Source: Aldrovandia affinis (Eukaryota > Chordata > Actinopteri > Notacanthiformes > Halosauridae). From it: a stretch of 64,000 bases of DNA. Positions 30,983 to 45,388 of the stretch are shown here, one piece after another. Each line of letters begins with the position of its first letter. The stretch's first letter is position 1. The stretch is from positions 1,605,418 to 1,669,417 of the forward strand of contig JAINUG010000049.1 in assembly GCA_029706075.1 (NCBI GenBank). Reading direction: 5' to 3'. The position numbers were made by a program, and so were the translations under genes. A model generated the notes under the pieces. The model was given only the letters and a program-made list of their open reading frames with translations, was not told the origin of the DNA and searched no databases.

Positions 30983-31918
30983 TCAGTCATCCTCCCCCTT
31001 TTCGGCTCCTCTGCGGAAATTCTTGCGATTGATCTTCCGGCCGCAGTTGAACCCTACGGCGGCTTGCTGCTGCGCGTCGTCTCCCTCGCCCTCTTCCTCT
31101 GTCCATTTCCTCTTCCCGTGTTCTGTGCCAGGCTGGGCGGTCTTTGCCTCCTCTTCAGGATCCTCCAGGTGGAACAGGTCCACTTCCTTCTTCCTGGCTC
31201 CCTCGGGCTTTCGGTCCTCGGACGTTTTGTCCTTGGTCGCCTGGCCCTCGCCCCGCCGGCTGGGCCTGGAGAAAAGGATTTTGGACTCTGCGCTGCTGGA
31301 GTGGTCCTGGTTGAACGCCGGCACGAAGGGCTCTTGGGCGTCGATGGCCCTCTTCTTCTGCTGCAGGCTCTGAATGTACTCCAGGGCCACCTCGCTGTTC
31401 TTCCTGTCGCTGGTCTCTGGCACGTCCTCCAGGCTGTACTTGGTCCAGCGCGCCGTGTGGGTGGGGCTTTCCGGCATGCCCACAGAGGACCCAGGGGTTT
31501 TGGAGAGAGGCTTGCCGGGTGCTGCCTCCCTTCTTTCTTCCTTCTTCCTCTGGGACAGCAGAGGCGGCATCGGGCGCACAAAGGCCCCGTCGATGACGTT
31601 GTCCTCACTGAGGCCTGGGGTGGCTAGCTTGGCAGCGCTCTCCAGGCAGTCGAAGATGCTTTGGCTGCGGGTGGAGAAACCGGCACTGCCACCCTTCAGC
31701 TGGAAAAAGGGCTCGCGGGAGCTGGAGCCCACGTATCCCAGGGGGTCTCGGTCTGGAGACGGCTCTCCAGATGACAGGTTCTCCACTTCGGCATCAAAGT
31801 GCGTGGTGGAGTCCTCGGGGTCAGAGTCGCTTAGGGAGCTCGTGTCGGACAGCTCTGCGGCGTCACTGCTAGCTAGCTTGCTAAGGGTGACGTTGCTCTG
31901 GTCTTCCTGGTCGCACAT
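30983..31918 (-). CDS. tssc4: TSSC4-like U5 snRNP assembly factor
   Basis: A complete 311-residue ORF starting MCDQEDQSNVTLSKL. The start is firm: an in-frame TAA lies six bases before the ATG, with A at -3. The protein is acidic, hydrophilic and largely disordered. Conserved TSSC4 landmarks are the GFSTRSQSIFDCLESAAKLA block (about residues 78-100), the DGAFVRPMPPL block, a THTARWTKYSLEDVPETS block and a basic C-terminal NCGRKINRKNFRR segment. Human TSSC4 is about 329 residues, so length fits. TSSC4 is a nuclear factor that helps assemble U5 snRNP and the tri-snRNP. The coding region is intronless, with splice acceptors just upstream of the ATG, so introns lie in the leader. It is transcribed opposite to both neighbours. 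Family call is from residue patterns, not a search. Confidence 0.9.
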   Translation of the reverse strand: MCDQEDQSNVTLSKLASSDAAELSDTSSLSDSDPEDSTTHFDAEVENLSSGEPSPDRDPLGYVGSSSREPFFQLKGGSAGFSTRSQSIFDCLESAAKLATPGLSEDNVIDGAFVRPMPPLLSQRKKEERREAAPGKPLSKTPGSSVGMPESPTHTARWTKYSLEDVPETSDRKNSEVALEYIQSLQQKKRAIDAQEPFVPAFNQDHSSSAESKILFSRPSRRGEGQATKDKTSEDRKPEGARKKEVDLFHLEDPEEEAKTAQPGTEHGKRKWTEEEGEGDDAQQQAAVGFNCGRKINRKNFRRGAEKGEDD

Positions 31919-32388
31919 GGTTTAAAGGTCAGCGTTTGGTTCAACTGCAGAAAAAAGGGTCTTCCACACACCTAGAGAGTCAAGCGCCTGCAAAGGCAAA
32001 AGAGGGAGCGTGTGTCAATGTCCACTATCACAAATGTAATTGCCTCAAAGTGACAAGGAGTGAAGCAATACGTTTCTTCATCTTTTATTCTGCCACCAAA
32101 GGTGCATTTAATACCACAATGTTTAAAAATGTACAGCGCTAGCTCTAAACCACATACGTATCCATTTAATTTGGCTACTTTTCACAAAGAATAAAGAACA
32201 CCTGTAGATGCTTGCATTAAAGCTAGATCTTAAAAACAATTTAGGCCTACATATAAATTAAAAACTAAAAATTCACATAAATCAGTTGGAACTTGAGAAC
32301 AATGATGAGACTCACGTTAGCCTGGGACTGGGAAAGATTCCCACTTTCTGGATCAGTGAGGGCTACCAATATCTGCAGTTCCTTCACT
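31919..32388 (-). other. tssc4: tssc4 5' leader: acceptors and a candidate leader exon
   Basis: On the minus strand two good acceptors precede the start codon: cctttgcag ending at 31988 and ttttttctgcag ending near 31955. Further upstream 32316-32388 is bounded by gggtttccag and a strong gtgagt donor, a 73 nt candidate exon. It has one open frame that continues through the downstream acceptor to the TAA before the ATG, but it is short enough to be chance. The placement is inference. Confidence 0.4.
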
Positions 32389-33399
32389 CTGGAAACCCAT
32401 AAAGCAAACGCATAAGAACAATGGCAGGAATAAAGCAAGCACATCTATCGACTAATTTTAGTCTGTAACAATCAAAATAACAGCAAGGAAAATCTGTTAT
32501 CCCTGTTCAACGGTATCACCACTGAAGGGGGTGAAGATACTGTTGAGCGGGTATAACAGATATTTAATAATGTCCATTATGTTATCATTTTATTAAAATG
32601 TGGGAGGCCTCCCTCGGAGGCGGGACGGGCATTTGGTGTAAAAAGGTTCAAACTTATCCAGAGCCAGTCCAAGGATTGTGGCATTATCATCATATGATTT
32701 GGATGCATGAGCTTCAGGATATTGATTGCAGTTGGAGGAATATACGGACATATCTTACTGTAGAGGGAAGACTCACAGGCTCTGTGTGCTGGTCAAGATA
32801 CTGTGCAGCTCAAACAATAACGAGGATTTGTGGCTGTTGCTATCTGGGCTAGCTTCTTCCATTGTGTTGTAGTCACTATCACCAAACAGATGTCACCTGT
32901 GAGAAGGGACCAATTTGACAATTACAGCGGAGCAGAAAAACTGGTGAAACATGCATTTAGAAATGTTATTTTCTTCTCATTTTGGCCCAATTTTGACGTT
33001 TGGCTAGCCATCTTTCAAACTAGCTAACGTGTTAATATGCGAGTAGATAACAGCAATCGAGATCGAGTTACTTCATTTGCCGTACATTTTGGCGCTAGAG
33101 CACAAGTCCAGAAACTATAGCAATGCTTAAAGCACAAACTTAACAGTTAATTAGATAACAGAGTTTATAGAACCATCGAAATATAGTTGGTTGACTAAAA
33201 GTTGTTCAGATAGCTCGTTAACCTTCGAATGCTAACGTTACTGACGATGTCCTAGCCAGCCTGCTAGCTAGCTGGATTAACAGTAGCTACATAACGTTAG
33301 CATAATTTACAACTGAACATACATGGATAGCTAGCACGCACAATAAGTACTGTATGCTGAATGAGTACAGAGGTGTATTTATGCCCAAACCTGAAAGCT

Positions 33400-33720
33400 A
33401 AAAAAAACGATGGCACTGGTTTCTTGCCATTTCATGCCTCTTCCATTTTAAGTCTTCTTCCCGCTGATAGCGACGTTACGTTTCAAGTATAGAATTATGG
33501 GTAAGAGAGTTTTTCAGACGCTGGGGCACATGCAGGTTCTCTCTGAAAATAAAGCCTGGCTCAAAAGAGTAGTGTCCCCTAAGAAAGGACACGGGACTAG
33601 CTAACCCAAATCCTAACGTTAATCAGAAGAAAAACGTAAAACTGTACTTTAAGGAGTGGGAAGAGTGTAATGCTTGGACTTCCGGTTATTAAATGGCGGA
33701 AAAAATCAAAATAAAAGCAA
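33400..33720. promoter_or_regulatory. possible tssc4 promoter region
   Basis: About 1.5 kb upstream of the tssc4 ATG lies cttccggtt (33679-33687, ETS-type core) followed within ten bases by aaatggcgg (33691-33699, YY1-type core), plus a CRE-like gacgttacg near 33469. ETS plus YY1 close together is common at TATA-less housekeeping promoters. No TATA box was identified. Direction and start site cannot be fixed from sequence. Confidence 0.35.
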
Positions 33721-35454
33721 GAAATACGTCCTTATTTGTAATTTTATTTTATTATTCGACCAAAACTAAGATAACCAGAAATTGCATCACACAATGACAA
33801 TATATTATGCCATAACTGAACAAGTTTACAAACCTAACCAAATTGAATCAGTACAGAAAACCATTTTATATTACTGCCATATTTGAAACAATGTTTTTCC
33901 CAGGCATGGCAGGCTGTGCTTTTATACAAGGCCTAATGCAGGCAATAGGCAACACCTCAGCTGATCAGCCTTAGGTGAGCATTCCTGCGTGTAAGAACCC
34001 ACAAGAGGCTTGTGTTCATGTAGCGGGGATAGGTCTGTTCCACATTTCATACCGTGACCCTAACCGTCTTAACAGAACAACAAAGAAATATGATTAGCTT
34101 GCAAAGCTATAGCCCAAAGCTCCCAAGCTAAGGTAACTCAATTCTTATCCAGGCTCCTGGGAGTAACGCCACATTCTGTAGCGAGCGGTCACTTGCTTAC
34201 TAATGGTTCTAAACTCCGCTGCTCTAATGACATCACCTCTGAGACTGTAACCTGCACTGATTGACCGCATTCCTGGATCTTGTGCCATATGGATTGGCTG
34301 CAGTCCTGGATCTTGTGTCATATGGATTGGATATCCTTGCCAGAGATTCCTTACACTCAACAGGTTCTTCGGGGGCTGAGTGTTGGATGGCAGCTGGCAG
34401 GTGGCAGGTAGCAGGTGGTGTTTAAGTAATAACTTACCCCAAAATTAAACTTTCAAATTCCACTTCTTACCTCAAAAATTAATTTGATCCAACAATGTCA
34501 GCTCTTCATGGTATTTGGTTGCATGTTCCAGCCTGTCATCTACAGGGCTGAAATCCCAAATGAATGCAAATCAATGTCAATAGCGGGAGTTTAATAACCA
34601 CTTTAATATGATCAGTGGATCAGTGGTTCAGTCACACTGGTAATCCACAAAACCTACAACATTTTGATATTAAATACTCACATGGGCCACAAATAGTCAG
34701 ACTGTGCATAAAGCTAGTCTGAACTTGATGCTTTCATTATACAATCTTTCCTATATGTTGGCTGTGAAGCGGTCCTTCTTTTGGAAAAGAGATTTCAGCT
34801 GGCACTCTTCAGTTTTTTTGTGAAAGCATATTTTGCTGCTTGTCCCTTGAAATGTGATATTTAATATTCAGGCCTTAAGGAATATAAAGAAAAAATCCAT
34901 CAGTACTCCAGCATTGGTATAACTCTGCCCATCTGTTTCTGAAAAGGAATACCTTCCACAGAAATAAAAAATTATATTCATTTGAGTAATGGGGATGACT
35001 GCGTGGAGACTGACGGAAAAGGCCCCCTGACACCATCAATTATGAAAACTGGGGTTTATTCCAGGATGAAGGTAAACCTCATGAATCATTATTTAGCAAT
35101 GGCATAATTCTCTATGTTCCACATTACACTTACTTGTTGCTGTAATGTGAGCTCATTTTTGTTGGGGGACATGAAATGAGACTACAAGCAACATGTAACG
35201 AACATCTAATTCTATGAAGGGCAAATGCTTGGAAAATGGTTAATCATGCACAAGGATTGCAAATCAAGGATATTCAAGGCTGTAAAGCATGTACAGATGG
35301 GAACAATTGTGTTACAACTGAAGACAAGTCAAAGCTGAGGTCGTTAAAAAAGTCGACGCTGCATGGGTGAACACGTTGAACCATTCACACTGGTGGAGAT
35401 AAAATGACTAAAAAGGCTGCGATATTGAACGGAAAGGGTGAGAGACCCAACCTT

Positions 35455-36260
35455 TGCACAGGTGGGTGTACCCATTGAGATCAAACCTTTGTACTGGTGA
35501 GCACCCATTGAGTACTGAGATCAAACTATATACAGTTTGTATTCATTGAAATCAAACTTGTGTACGGGTGAGTGTAGTCATTTAGTATTTGGAGAAAACC
35601 TGGATACAGGTAAGTTTATCCAATGAGACCAAACATTTTTACAGGTGAACACAGATCAAATCTGCGTACAGTTAAGTGTATTAATTTGCTATTTGGACAT
35701 AACATGTGCACAGGTAAGTTTATTCAATGAGATCAAACCTGTCTACAAGTAAGCATATTAATTGGCATTGTAATCCAACCTGTGTACATTTGAGTGTGTT
35801 CATTTAGTACTGGTGCAGGGCGCAGATACGTTTATCCAATGAGACCAAACCTATCTGCAGGTGAGCACCCATTGATCACTGAGACCACAATAGCCTGCAG
35901 GTGAGAATGTACTGAATCTAAATCTGTGTAAAGGTGAGTGTATCCCTTGAGACCAAACCTATATACAGGTAAGTGTATCCACTGAGAACAAACCACAGTG
36001 TACAGAGTGTATCAATAAAGATTGGCCCTGTTAAGGTGAGTGTATCCATTGATCAGACCTTTTTACAGGTAAGCACCAATTGAGCACCGAAACCAAACCT
36101 GCATACAGGTGAGTGTATCCATCGAGCATTGAGGCCAAACCTGTGTACAGGTGAGTGTATCCATTGGCATTGAGGCCAAACCTGTGTACAGGTGAGTGTA
36201 TCCATTGGCATTGAGGCCAAACCTGCGTACAGGTGAGTGTATCCATTGAGCACTAAGACC
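35455..36260 (+). repeat. Minisatellite whose unit carries a consensus splice donor
   Basis: About 22 diverged units of roughly 38-46 bp. The most regular part (36079-36260) repeats 'gtgtacaggtgagtgtatcc' then attg(ag)cattgaggccaaacct. Most units hold acaggtgagt, acaggtaagt or a close variant; at least seven have an exact CAGGTRAGT. Left-hand units are more diverged. Confidence 0.88.
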
Positions 36261-38645
36261 AAACCTCCATACTTTCTCCAGCTTTCTCTGAACTCAAGCA
36301 TGTGAATTGGGAACCATGACACATCTGAGCGGTTACTTGCATGTAGTTAGCACAATACTCTTAGATGGCACTGAAGCTTATTAAGACTTTTTCTGTCTGT
36401 GGTTACTCTTCAGTTGTTTTAAAGGTGGCTATAAATATTGATAGCCACTTGAAAAATATATTTGAAAATGAGTTAGCCCAGTTCACATGACTGTTAGTAC
36501 AATAAATTCATGAATCCTATCACAGAACTTGCTTTCTTACCATTTTTACTACTCTGTCTAAGCTGCTGCTTGAACCCTGGGGAGAGAATAGGGAGATGTG
36601 AATGAATATTAAGGTTTATGTTAGCTAAAACTGTCTGGTTTCGATATAAAAGCCCGTGGCTGACTTACTGATGGCTCACAGATGTCTGTTATATAGAGAG
36701 CTGATGCATAGCAACAAAAAAATTTGAAATAAATAAATACAGGATTACAAACGTGGAACCTATTGTAGGTAGACATTGCTGTGTAGTCAAACTGATCAAA
36801 TTAAATGGAACATCTATAGTAAGTTACAAATGTAATATTTCATCTTTATTCCCACAGTGATTGACACACACCTTGGTCATTCTGGCACTGCTACATAGGG
36901 TCTTCAGCCTATCTGTCCCTGAGTGGGCATGTCCCATAGCTGTGACCTCTCCTTTCCTCACTCAGGGAACCATGGTTACATTCATAACCTAGACACTTTG
37001 TTTATTCACTGCATCAAATTTTTCATTGTGGGTTACAATGCTGTAATGTTCATTGCTATATCCATCTCATTTGGATAATTTATCTGCCTGTGTTTACAGA
37101 AGCCTCAACAATTTGTAAACGTGATTAGAAATCAGAAGTTATAGTTTGCTTCTTTTCAAATTTATAAAAGTCTAGTGACATAACAGTAACTGATCCTCAA
37201 TGGTTGCCATCTTAATGCTGCAATTCAGTAACATGTAGGTGCCCTTTCACAAATTTCACATTTGGAATTCAACTTCTAACCTATTGCATTCTGGTGTGTA
37301 ATTGACTGTAGGCTGAAACAAGGAATGAGAAATTAAGTTTTGATGTACCCATGATGTAGTCCCCCTTTCAGTTCCAAACATGAAAAAAAGCCATTCAGAA
37401 TGATGTAATTCCTATTTAATATAACTTGACTTTATTATTGACATGATCAACTTCCAGATTTATTATTTTATTGAAGTAGCAATGTATTAAATGGGTCCAT
37501 CGCAATGAATCTAGCAGGAATTTATACCTTAGATTTAAACCACTAGACCACAAAGCTGCATGTGAACAGGAACAGCTACTTGTAATGTCTGCGATAAAGT
37601 GCAGCCGTTTCAGATTGGTTGTAATGCAGTTCTGTGATCTAGTGGTTGAAACCTGAGGTTTGAACTCCTGCTAAGTTAATTGCACTTGACACATTATTGT
37701 TATTGTTATTATTATGAAACCAAACGTAATTGGTATCATTTGAGGTTCACAGAAAACAGTCACAACTAAACTGGATGACAGATTGATAGGGACCATGCCA
37801 AATGGTGGCACACCATGTGCCACCATGATTGGCCCCATGGTGGCACTGTACACAAAGCAGTTTTAATGTAATAAAACTGTCAAACTGTTTAATGTGAATT
37901 TTACCACCAAAGTCAAGAGTTACGGCATACAGATAATTGTTTGCCACAGTTGTGGTGAACACAACCTATTTCAGCTGCTTGTGGGCTTTCTGCTTTTCTT
38001 TTCCTTAAAACACGCTACAGTTTAGTCAGCCATGGTGTGACCCTACTGCATGATATGTTTGAGCCTCTATGAGGCAACTTGACCTAAGTTAATGTGAAAA
38101 AACATATCTGTAAAAATAGAATGAAACTGTTTAGTCAATGAAGTGGTCAGATTAGACCACTTAAGAGTAAGGATCATTTTGATGAATCATGCTAAAATTA
38201 ATGAAGGATATACCACACTTCTGCAAATAGTGCAACAAGTGGGTGTATCCTAGGAACCTACAAATTAATTCAAAGACCACTAAAACATTATGGTAAAATA
38301 AATGTGATGTACATATTTATTGTTTTGCAATAATAATTTAAAAAAACGGAATAGATAGAAATACATACACAGATTTAATGTCAAGCCATGCAAGTATTGG
38401 GGTGGCAGGTATGCCACCTGCCAAGTTACAGGTTTGTGGGGCATACAACATACCTATATTCAATAAACTGCTACAAATTTGTATGGATAGTAAAATATCT
38501 AGTCTTGAGTGTCCACTGATATTTTATAGAGGCTACAAAATCTAGATTGTGAACCCGTGTTGACAGTTAAACTGCTATTTCCAGCAACACAAAAAAAGTA
38601 GACTTTGAAAGTGCAGAAGTGGCTGTTAAATTAGGGAACACATTT

Positions 38646-39014
38646 TTCAGATTTTTTCCCATTTTTATCCCAATTTGGTAGCCAATTACACCCGCCCATT
38701 TCGATTTACCCTCCCCACACAAGTCCACTGCTTCAAGGCGAGCTAATTCTCCAAGGGCAGCGAACTCTGCTTCCTTCGACATGGAAGTCGCCCAGCCACG
38801 TTCTGGAGACTCCCTTGCGTGCTTCACGGCGGACCCGAGCCAGCTCACCCTCCCCCCTCCCCCTGGGGCAGACAGCTAAATGCCGCCCCCGATTGGAGCT
38901 GACGACCAGAGCCGCTCTGGTAGAGATGGATTTCGGACCGCGTCCCTGACAGGCAGCACACACCGCATTGGACCAGCCGTTAGACCGCTACGCTATCCAC
39001 CGCCCCCCGGGGTT
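38646..39014 (-). repeat. SINE family A copy with 8 bp target duplication
   Basis: acacattt occurs at 38638-38645 and 39015-39022. Plus-strand tail 'caatttggtagccaattaca', body 'ggggcagacagctaaatgcc', head end 'cgctacgctatccaccgccc'. Confidence 0.85.
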
Positions 39015-41099
39015 ACACATTTGATGCACACCAGATAGATAGGAGACCTACGCTTCCATGTTTGTACATAGTTGCTGTGATGGGTGACATATTATCTCAC
39101 GTGCTGTGATTTATTATTTTAGTTACGTCTGCATAATGGCTCAAAAGAAACACCCTCAGGCACCCAATTATACACGTCCCTGGTAAATAGTCATCTGGTT
39201 TGAATCACGCAAAAAAATAATGTATGTTCTCTGATAATAATTAGATTACCAACATCATCCAGTGATATTGGACAAAAAAAATATTACTCATCAAATTTCC
39301 TCACCAGTAATGCACACGGGACATTCCAACAGAAGTCCTTGTTACAAGAAATTCAGCAAAAGCTGCGTCAGACAATCAAAGGTGTGCTTGGTGCTCTGGA
39401 CTAGGTTGGATAAATGAAACGATGAGAACTGGTTTGGCTGCATTTTTCTGAGCCTCACTACCTGCCTTTCATGACAAAATGAATGGGCGGCCTGATGTCA
39501 GCTGAGACTTTGAGAACATGGCTCATGTTTCCAGGACAGGGCATAAATTACAAACTAAGCCGATACATTATTACAAAACGCATCTGAGGAGAGTGTTTTT
39601 GGTTCATGCATACACCGTGTGCCGAATTCAATGAGGCGGTGGTAATTTTTATTTCACTCATTCTCGCAACGCATTCCATGTTTTATTTACGTGGAAGTAC
39701 CATACTTGTACCAGGTTATGCGAATATCTAATTTCACAAGTTTCCTTCACCGTGGAAATATGCATCAAAAGACTGCCACATCATAGCCATAGCTGGAACA
39801 GTCTTTTTCTTCTGAAGTTGACCACAGTGTTCTTTGCAGGGTTTCCAGACTGACGTCATCTGCCAACCAAAGAAACCAAAACCATGTTACTCAGCTAAAA
39901 TAAAAGCCAGGTTCAGGAGTGCCATCAACAATGCCCATTTTAGAAAAAGGTCACCTCCCTCTCACCAATAAAAAAACAAAAACCCGTCCTTGCCATTTTG
40001 TCGATGGTTTATACCCCTGTGCAAAGCAACCTACACCTTCACCATTTTTATGGTAGCTTATAGATACATTTTCAGGAGGTGTTTTGTAACAAAATATATT
40101 ACAGTGCATTTTTGCCCATCCCTGGCTTCAAGATGACCACCCCACTTGCCCTGAGCCATGAGTTTTAGTTATGGCTTTTTAACAAAAACAAATGTAAAAG
40201 ACATAGCATGTGACCAATACCACGTTATCTTTTCCTACAGGAGCTTCAGTATCGCCTATGCAAACCCAAGAGATTATTTTAAATGTGAATAAACTCTACA
40301 GGATTTATTGATTTTTAAGCATACTCACAATTCCAATAGCTCATAGTGGCAATATTTCAACAAGCAAACTTATCTTTTACAAATCTAAGAGTACCATATA
40401 TGCAAAGTTCTATGGCAGTCACTTCGATTACTTTTGAACATGCCATGGGGGAGTGAAATTGTGCATTTTTAATCCACATATTTTCATGGATGGTTGCATT
40501 GGACATTGGAAGCTGGCACACTTACTGCCTCCTGGGAAGTGGATTGAGCTGAAAGTCCAGGTAGATCAAAATTAGTTCAGTAAATTATTCAGTATCTCAT
40601 CAGATGCTCAGCTCATTGCCCTCTGCAATCCTCCCAGGTTCCATGTGTTTTTAAGAAGCCAGTTTTCAAAAGTGGTGATCAAAGAAAAAAGTATCTTAAC
40701 CATTACAATAGGGTGCCTATCAGGCCCGATGCGCTTAATAATCTGTCTGAATAAGACAAACTGGTAGCCCTGATTCTTTTGACTTCCAAGTCCAAGTGGG
40801 AGCAACGCTACACAATAACACACCTCACAAGTGGCCCACAGCTCAAAGCTATAGTTCACCAATATAAGCTACGTCTCGCTTATAGGCTTATTGAACACAA
40901 TATTTGTGACAAACAATTGTTAGTTGTGTTTTCGCGCATAAAGAATATAATTTGTAACATCGCGCAGCGGTCTGATTTCCTAACAAAAATAGATTTCCTC
41001 TTGGCCAACGCCATTCACGTTGCTGCTGCTGCTGCGTTTACGAAGCCATTTAGCTGGTAAGTGACGGAGAGAAGGGAAGAGGGCGGTCCCATCTGGGTC

Positions 41100-42261
<1,162 letters not shown>

Positions 42262-43416
42262 TAAAGGGACACCTGTTGACAGTCCTACGGTTGTTTGGTG
42301 CTGATGCGGGAGACACTGGTGGTAGGACACGTGTTTTTAGTCCCACAATTATTTAACGTAATGACACCCTACAACTTGTAATTGCAATTTAATAGTTTAT
42401 AGTTTAACTTAAATGCATATTAAACTCAGTTTTATCAGTTATTTCTCTACAGTTTTTCCGCACAGGGCTGACATTTTTAGGTGTTTATATTCATTGTGGT
42501 GTGGCATTTCAGATGAGACGAAGTATAAGCTGAAAGTGAACTCGAACACACAATTTTCATGACGTGAGATAAGCATATTGGTGATGTATAATAAAATTAT
42601 ACTAAAATACTATTTGATAAATGCCATAGATTAATTATCCTCAGCATATTTATTTACATTAACCATGCTTACGTTTTCCTGAAAATATTACCCTAAGAGA
42701 TTTAACTGCATCGTCTAGACATTCATGCAAATGAACCTAGGTATAGGTATAGTTGTCTTTCAGTGAGTGGGAGTGCATAAAGTTTGTATTAAAGTAGAGA
42801 GTATCAAGAACAAAAGTTGAGAATCGCACACATAAAATCCTCCATGATCTCGGTAAGAAACTAAATGTAATTTTACAAGACTGTGTTTCTTGATTCAAAT
42901 GTATAATTAAAACCAAAGAACTATATAGAAATATCCTACATTTCATCTACATTTTGTGCCACCTTTGACTGGATACAAATAGATCATGATATTGGGTGCT
43001 ATTTATGATTCAAAATGTAGGCCTGTATGCTTCTTACATTATTTGTTTTTGTGCAGATAATGTGCTATAGTGTTAAGGGTAAACTGCAGTCTGGACAACA
43101 ACTCTTTGGAAAATAATGCAAGATTTGAGGATCCTCTCTGTCTTTCAATGCATTGGTCTGTATAACCTAGTGTACGACCCAAAAAATCTGATCAGAGGTG
43201 TGTACAGATTTTGTATAAATGTGTATGGTAATTTGTAGGAGTGAGAGCGCATAATTACAAAGTTATATGTGTGGCTGGGTGTTAGGAATTCAGGGCAGAG
43301 GTGCGTGTGGACGATTACTGGTATATGAGGGGGTAGAGGAGATCAGTGTTAAGGTGTAGGTTGCAGATGTAGCCTGTGTGTCTGGTAATAAATAATGGAG
43401 TAAGGTGATATAATAA

Positions 43417-43552
43417 TATAATATGCCATTTAGCAGACACTTTTATCCAAAGCGATTTTCAGTAGGGAATGCATACATTTTTCAGTATATGCGGGGCCAA
43501 TGGGAATTGAACTCAGCGCCATGCTCTACCTACTGAGCCACACGGAACCACA
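43417..43552 (-). repeat. SINE family B copy
   Basis: 'cacttttatccaaagcgatt', 'atttttcagtatatgcgggg' and 'ctactgagccacacggaacc' in plus-strand order; slightly shortened in the anticodon-side region. Confidence 0.82.
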
Positions 43553-45309
43553 CAGTGTATTTAAATAATGTTATCCGAAATTACCAGGACATCACATTTA
43601 CATTTCACATTTTTACATTTTTACAGGACAAATGATTGATTTCATAAATTGAAAATTAAATAAGTTACCCATGCTGACAATTGAGAGGGGGCATTATCCT
43701 GCTTATATCCATCGAGTCTACACACCAAGTTAACATTTTAGGATTATGTCCATGGTTTTATCTGAAAATGAGGGTGTACAGGAGATCAGTGTTGAGATGT
43801 AGGTGGCAGGTATAGCCTATGTGTTTGGAAATAAATGGAGTAAGATGTGGGAGGTGTTGTCTAGGAATAAATTGTGGAGGTATGTTGTGGAGCTTTACTA
43901 TTATTAAGTGGCAGAGGTGGGTGTCCAGGAGTTAATCTCTAAAATAATCTACCTATATCTATAATTTAGGCTATAGCCTGCTTTACCTACATTCATCATA
44001 GGCAGGAGAATGTTTTTGTTGTGTGGGCTATGTAATACTATTCCATGCTATTTCACCCAGAACCCATTTTATACTGATTATTGGGCATCGTTCAATAGTA
44101 CCCACACCTCTCCATAATCCATGGAATACCCCACATCATTTTATTCTGATAAGGAGGTAAATCAAAGGTGCATTCAACGAGGCCGTGTTGCCTCTGTACA
44201 GTTGTAGTTGAATGGTTTGAATATTTTAATTAGTTAGTTGTGCTTGTAAATGAAATGATGTTTTATAAATAGCAGTTAATTGGTTTCAGGTTTAGCCTAA
44301 TGGTACCCCCTTCACACTTAAGCTTGTTAGCTGGAGAGCTACCTGGGGAGGTACCGTCTGTCACTTACTTCTATGATACCCACCTTTGCCATTTTTACTC
44401 CAGGTCCTCGCCTCTGCCACTAATCCTTAACGCCCACCTCTGCCAATCTTGGACGGACTTGACACGTTTGGCGCCTCATATACCCTCACACTCTTGCATA
44501 ATAAGGGGCCAAAGAACAGTGAACCGTTGCCGTGGTTACGGGTTTCTGTCCATATTCAGTGCTAACCTTTTAAGTCACTTTCTTTTTTTTTTTTTTACGT
44601 AATCAAAGGACTAGTCTTTACTTTGCACATCAATAACCGCACTTTGAGTTTCAGACCTTTTGTAAATGAGGATAAATATATTTTGTCCATTGCCTTTCAT
44701 GTTTGTACCTTATTCTTCTGCATGACCCAGTTTAACCGAATAGCCAACAATGCAGTGCATAGTTTGTCTTGTAAGCATTATTTATTGATATTGAAACCTA
44801 ATCAAGGCCAACATCAGAGATGGAATGGCCGCTCGTTATTGCCTATTAAATCTTTAGTCCCCTTCTATTTAAGTTCAAGTAATTCTTCCACATCAGGGCC
44901 TCCCTTCTAGTGCTTCCAGTAGCCTATGAGTTTGTGCAGCTGGGTTTGTCTGACAGGGTCAGCCTGACCCCCTCTGCACTGCTTGATTGTCTACCAATAT
45001 CTCAAGGGGGGATGGTGCCTAGATTGGTCTGACAGCACTCTTTACAGCCCCCACAGCTGTTCAACTATTGCAGAGGTCCTAGTGAGGCCTGGGTGATAAT
45101 TATATTTATTTTTTGATTTCACCCTCAAATATCTTTGGGGTTTTGCACTTGACTACAGTAAGTGTGACACTTTTGTTCATAACCTTTGATTAAGGCTAGC
45201 CACATAATTTGTTTATCTCCTCTTTATTCCTATTTGCTGTGCCTTCCTAGCCTTAAAAAAAATAAAAATAATATATATATATATGTTATTAAAAATTGAC
45301 AAAACGAAC

Positions 45310-45388
45310 GGGTTTCGAACCGCTGCTGCAGTAGGCAACTTGCATTCCCAAGCAAATGCTTAGACCATTCTGCTACCTGAGGCCCCTT
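45310..45388 (-). repeat. SINE family A head fragment
   Basis: 'acgggtttcgaaccgctgct', 'gcagtaggcaacttgcattc' and 'ctgctacctgaggccccttt': head region only, the same subtype as 10207-10576 and 15665-16041. Preceded by an AT run at 45270-45288. Confidence 0.7.

Larger units (their letters stand above)
33720..41099. other. Interval between tssc4 promoter region and slc16a2
   Basis: Contains a short tandem duplication at 34265-34335 (two copies of cctggatcttgtgycatatg), the minisatellite at 35455-36260 and SINE A at 38646-39014. The stretches 34400-35440, 36270-38640 and 39020-41090 show no gene or recognised repeat. Confidence 0.5.

Noticed and set aside
30875..31627. 250-codon plus-strand ORF
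   Set aside because: It is antisense to tssc4 coding sequence; leucine/glycine-rich composition reflects the GC-rich opposite strand and no family is recognisable.
35455..36260. CRISPR-like or zinc-finger-encoding repeat array
   Set aside because: Units are uneven (about 38-46 bp), have no unique spacers and no open frame with Cys-Cys-His-His spacing; the genome is eukaryotic.
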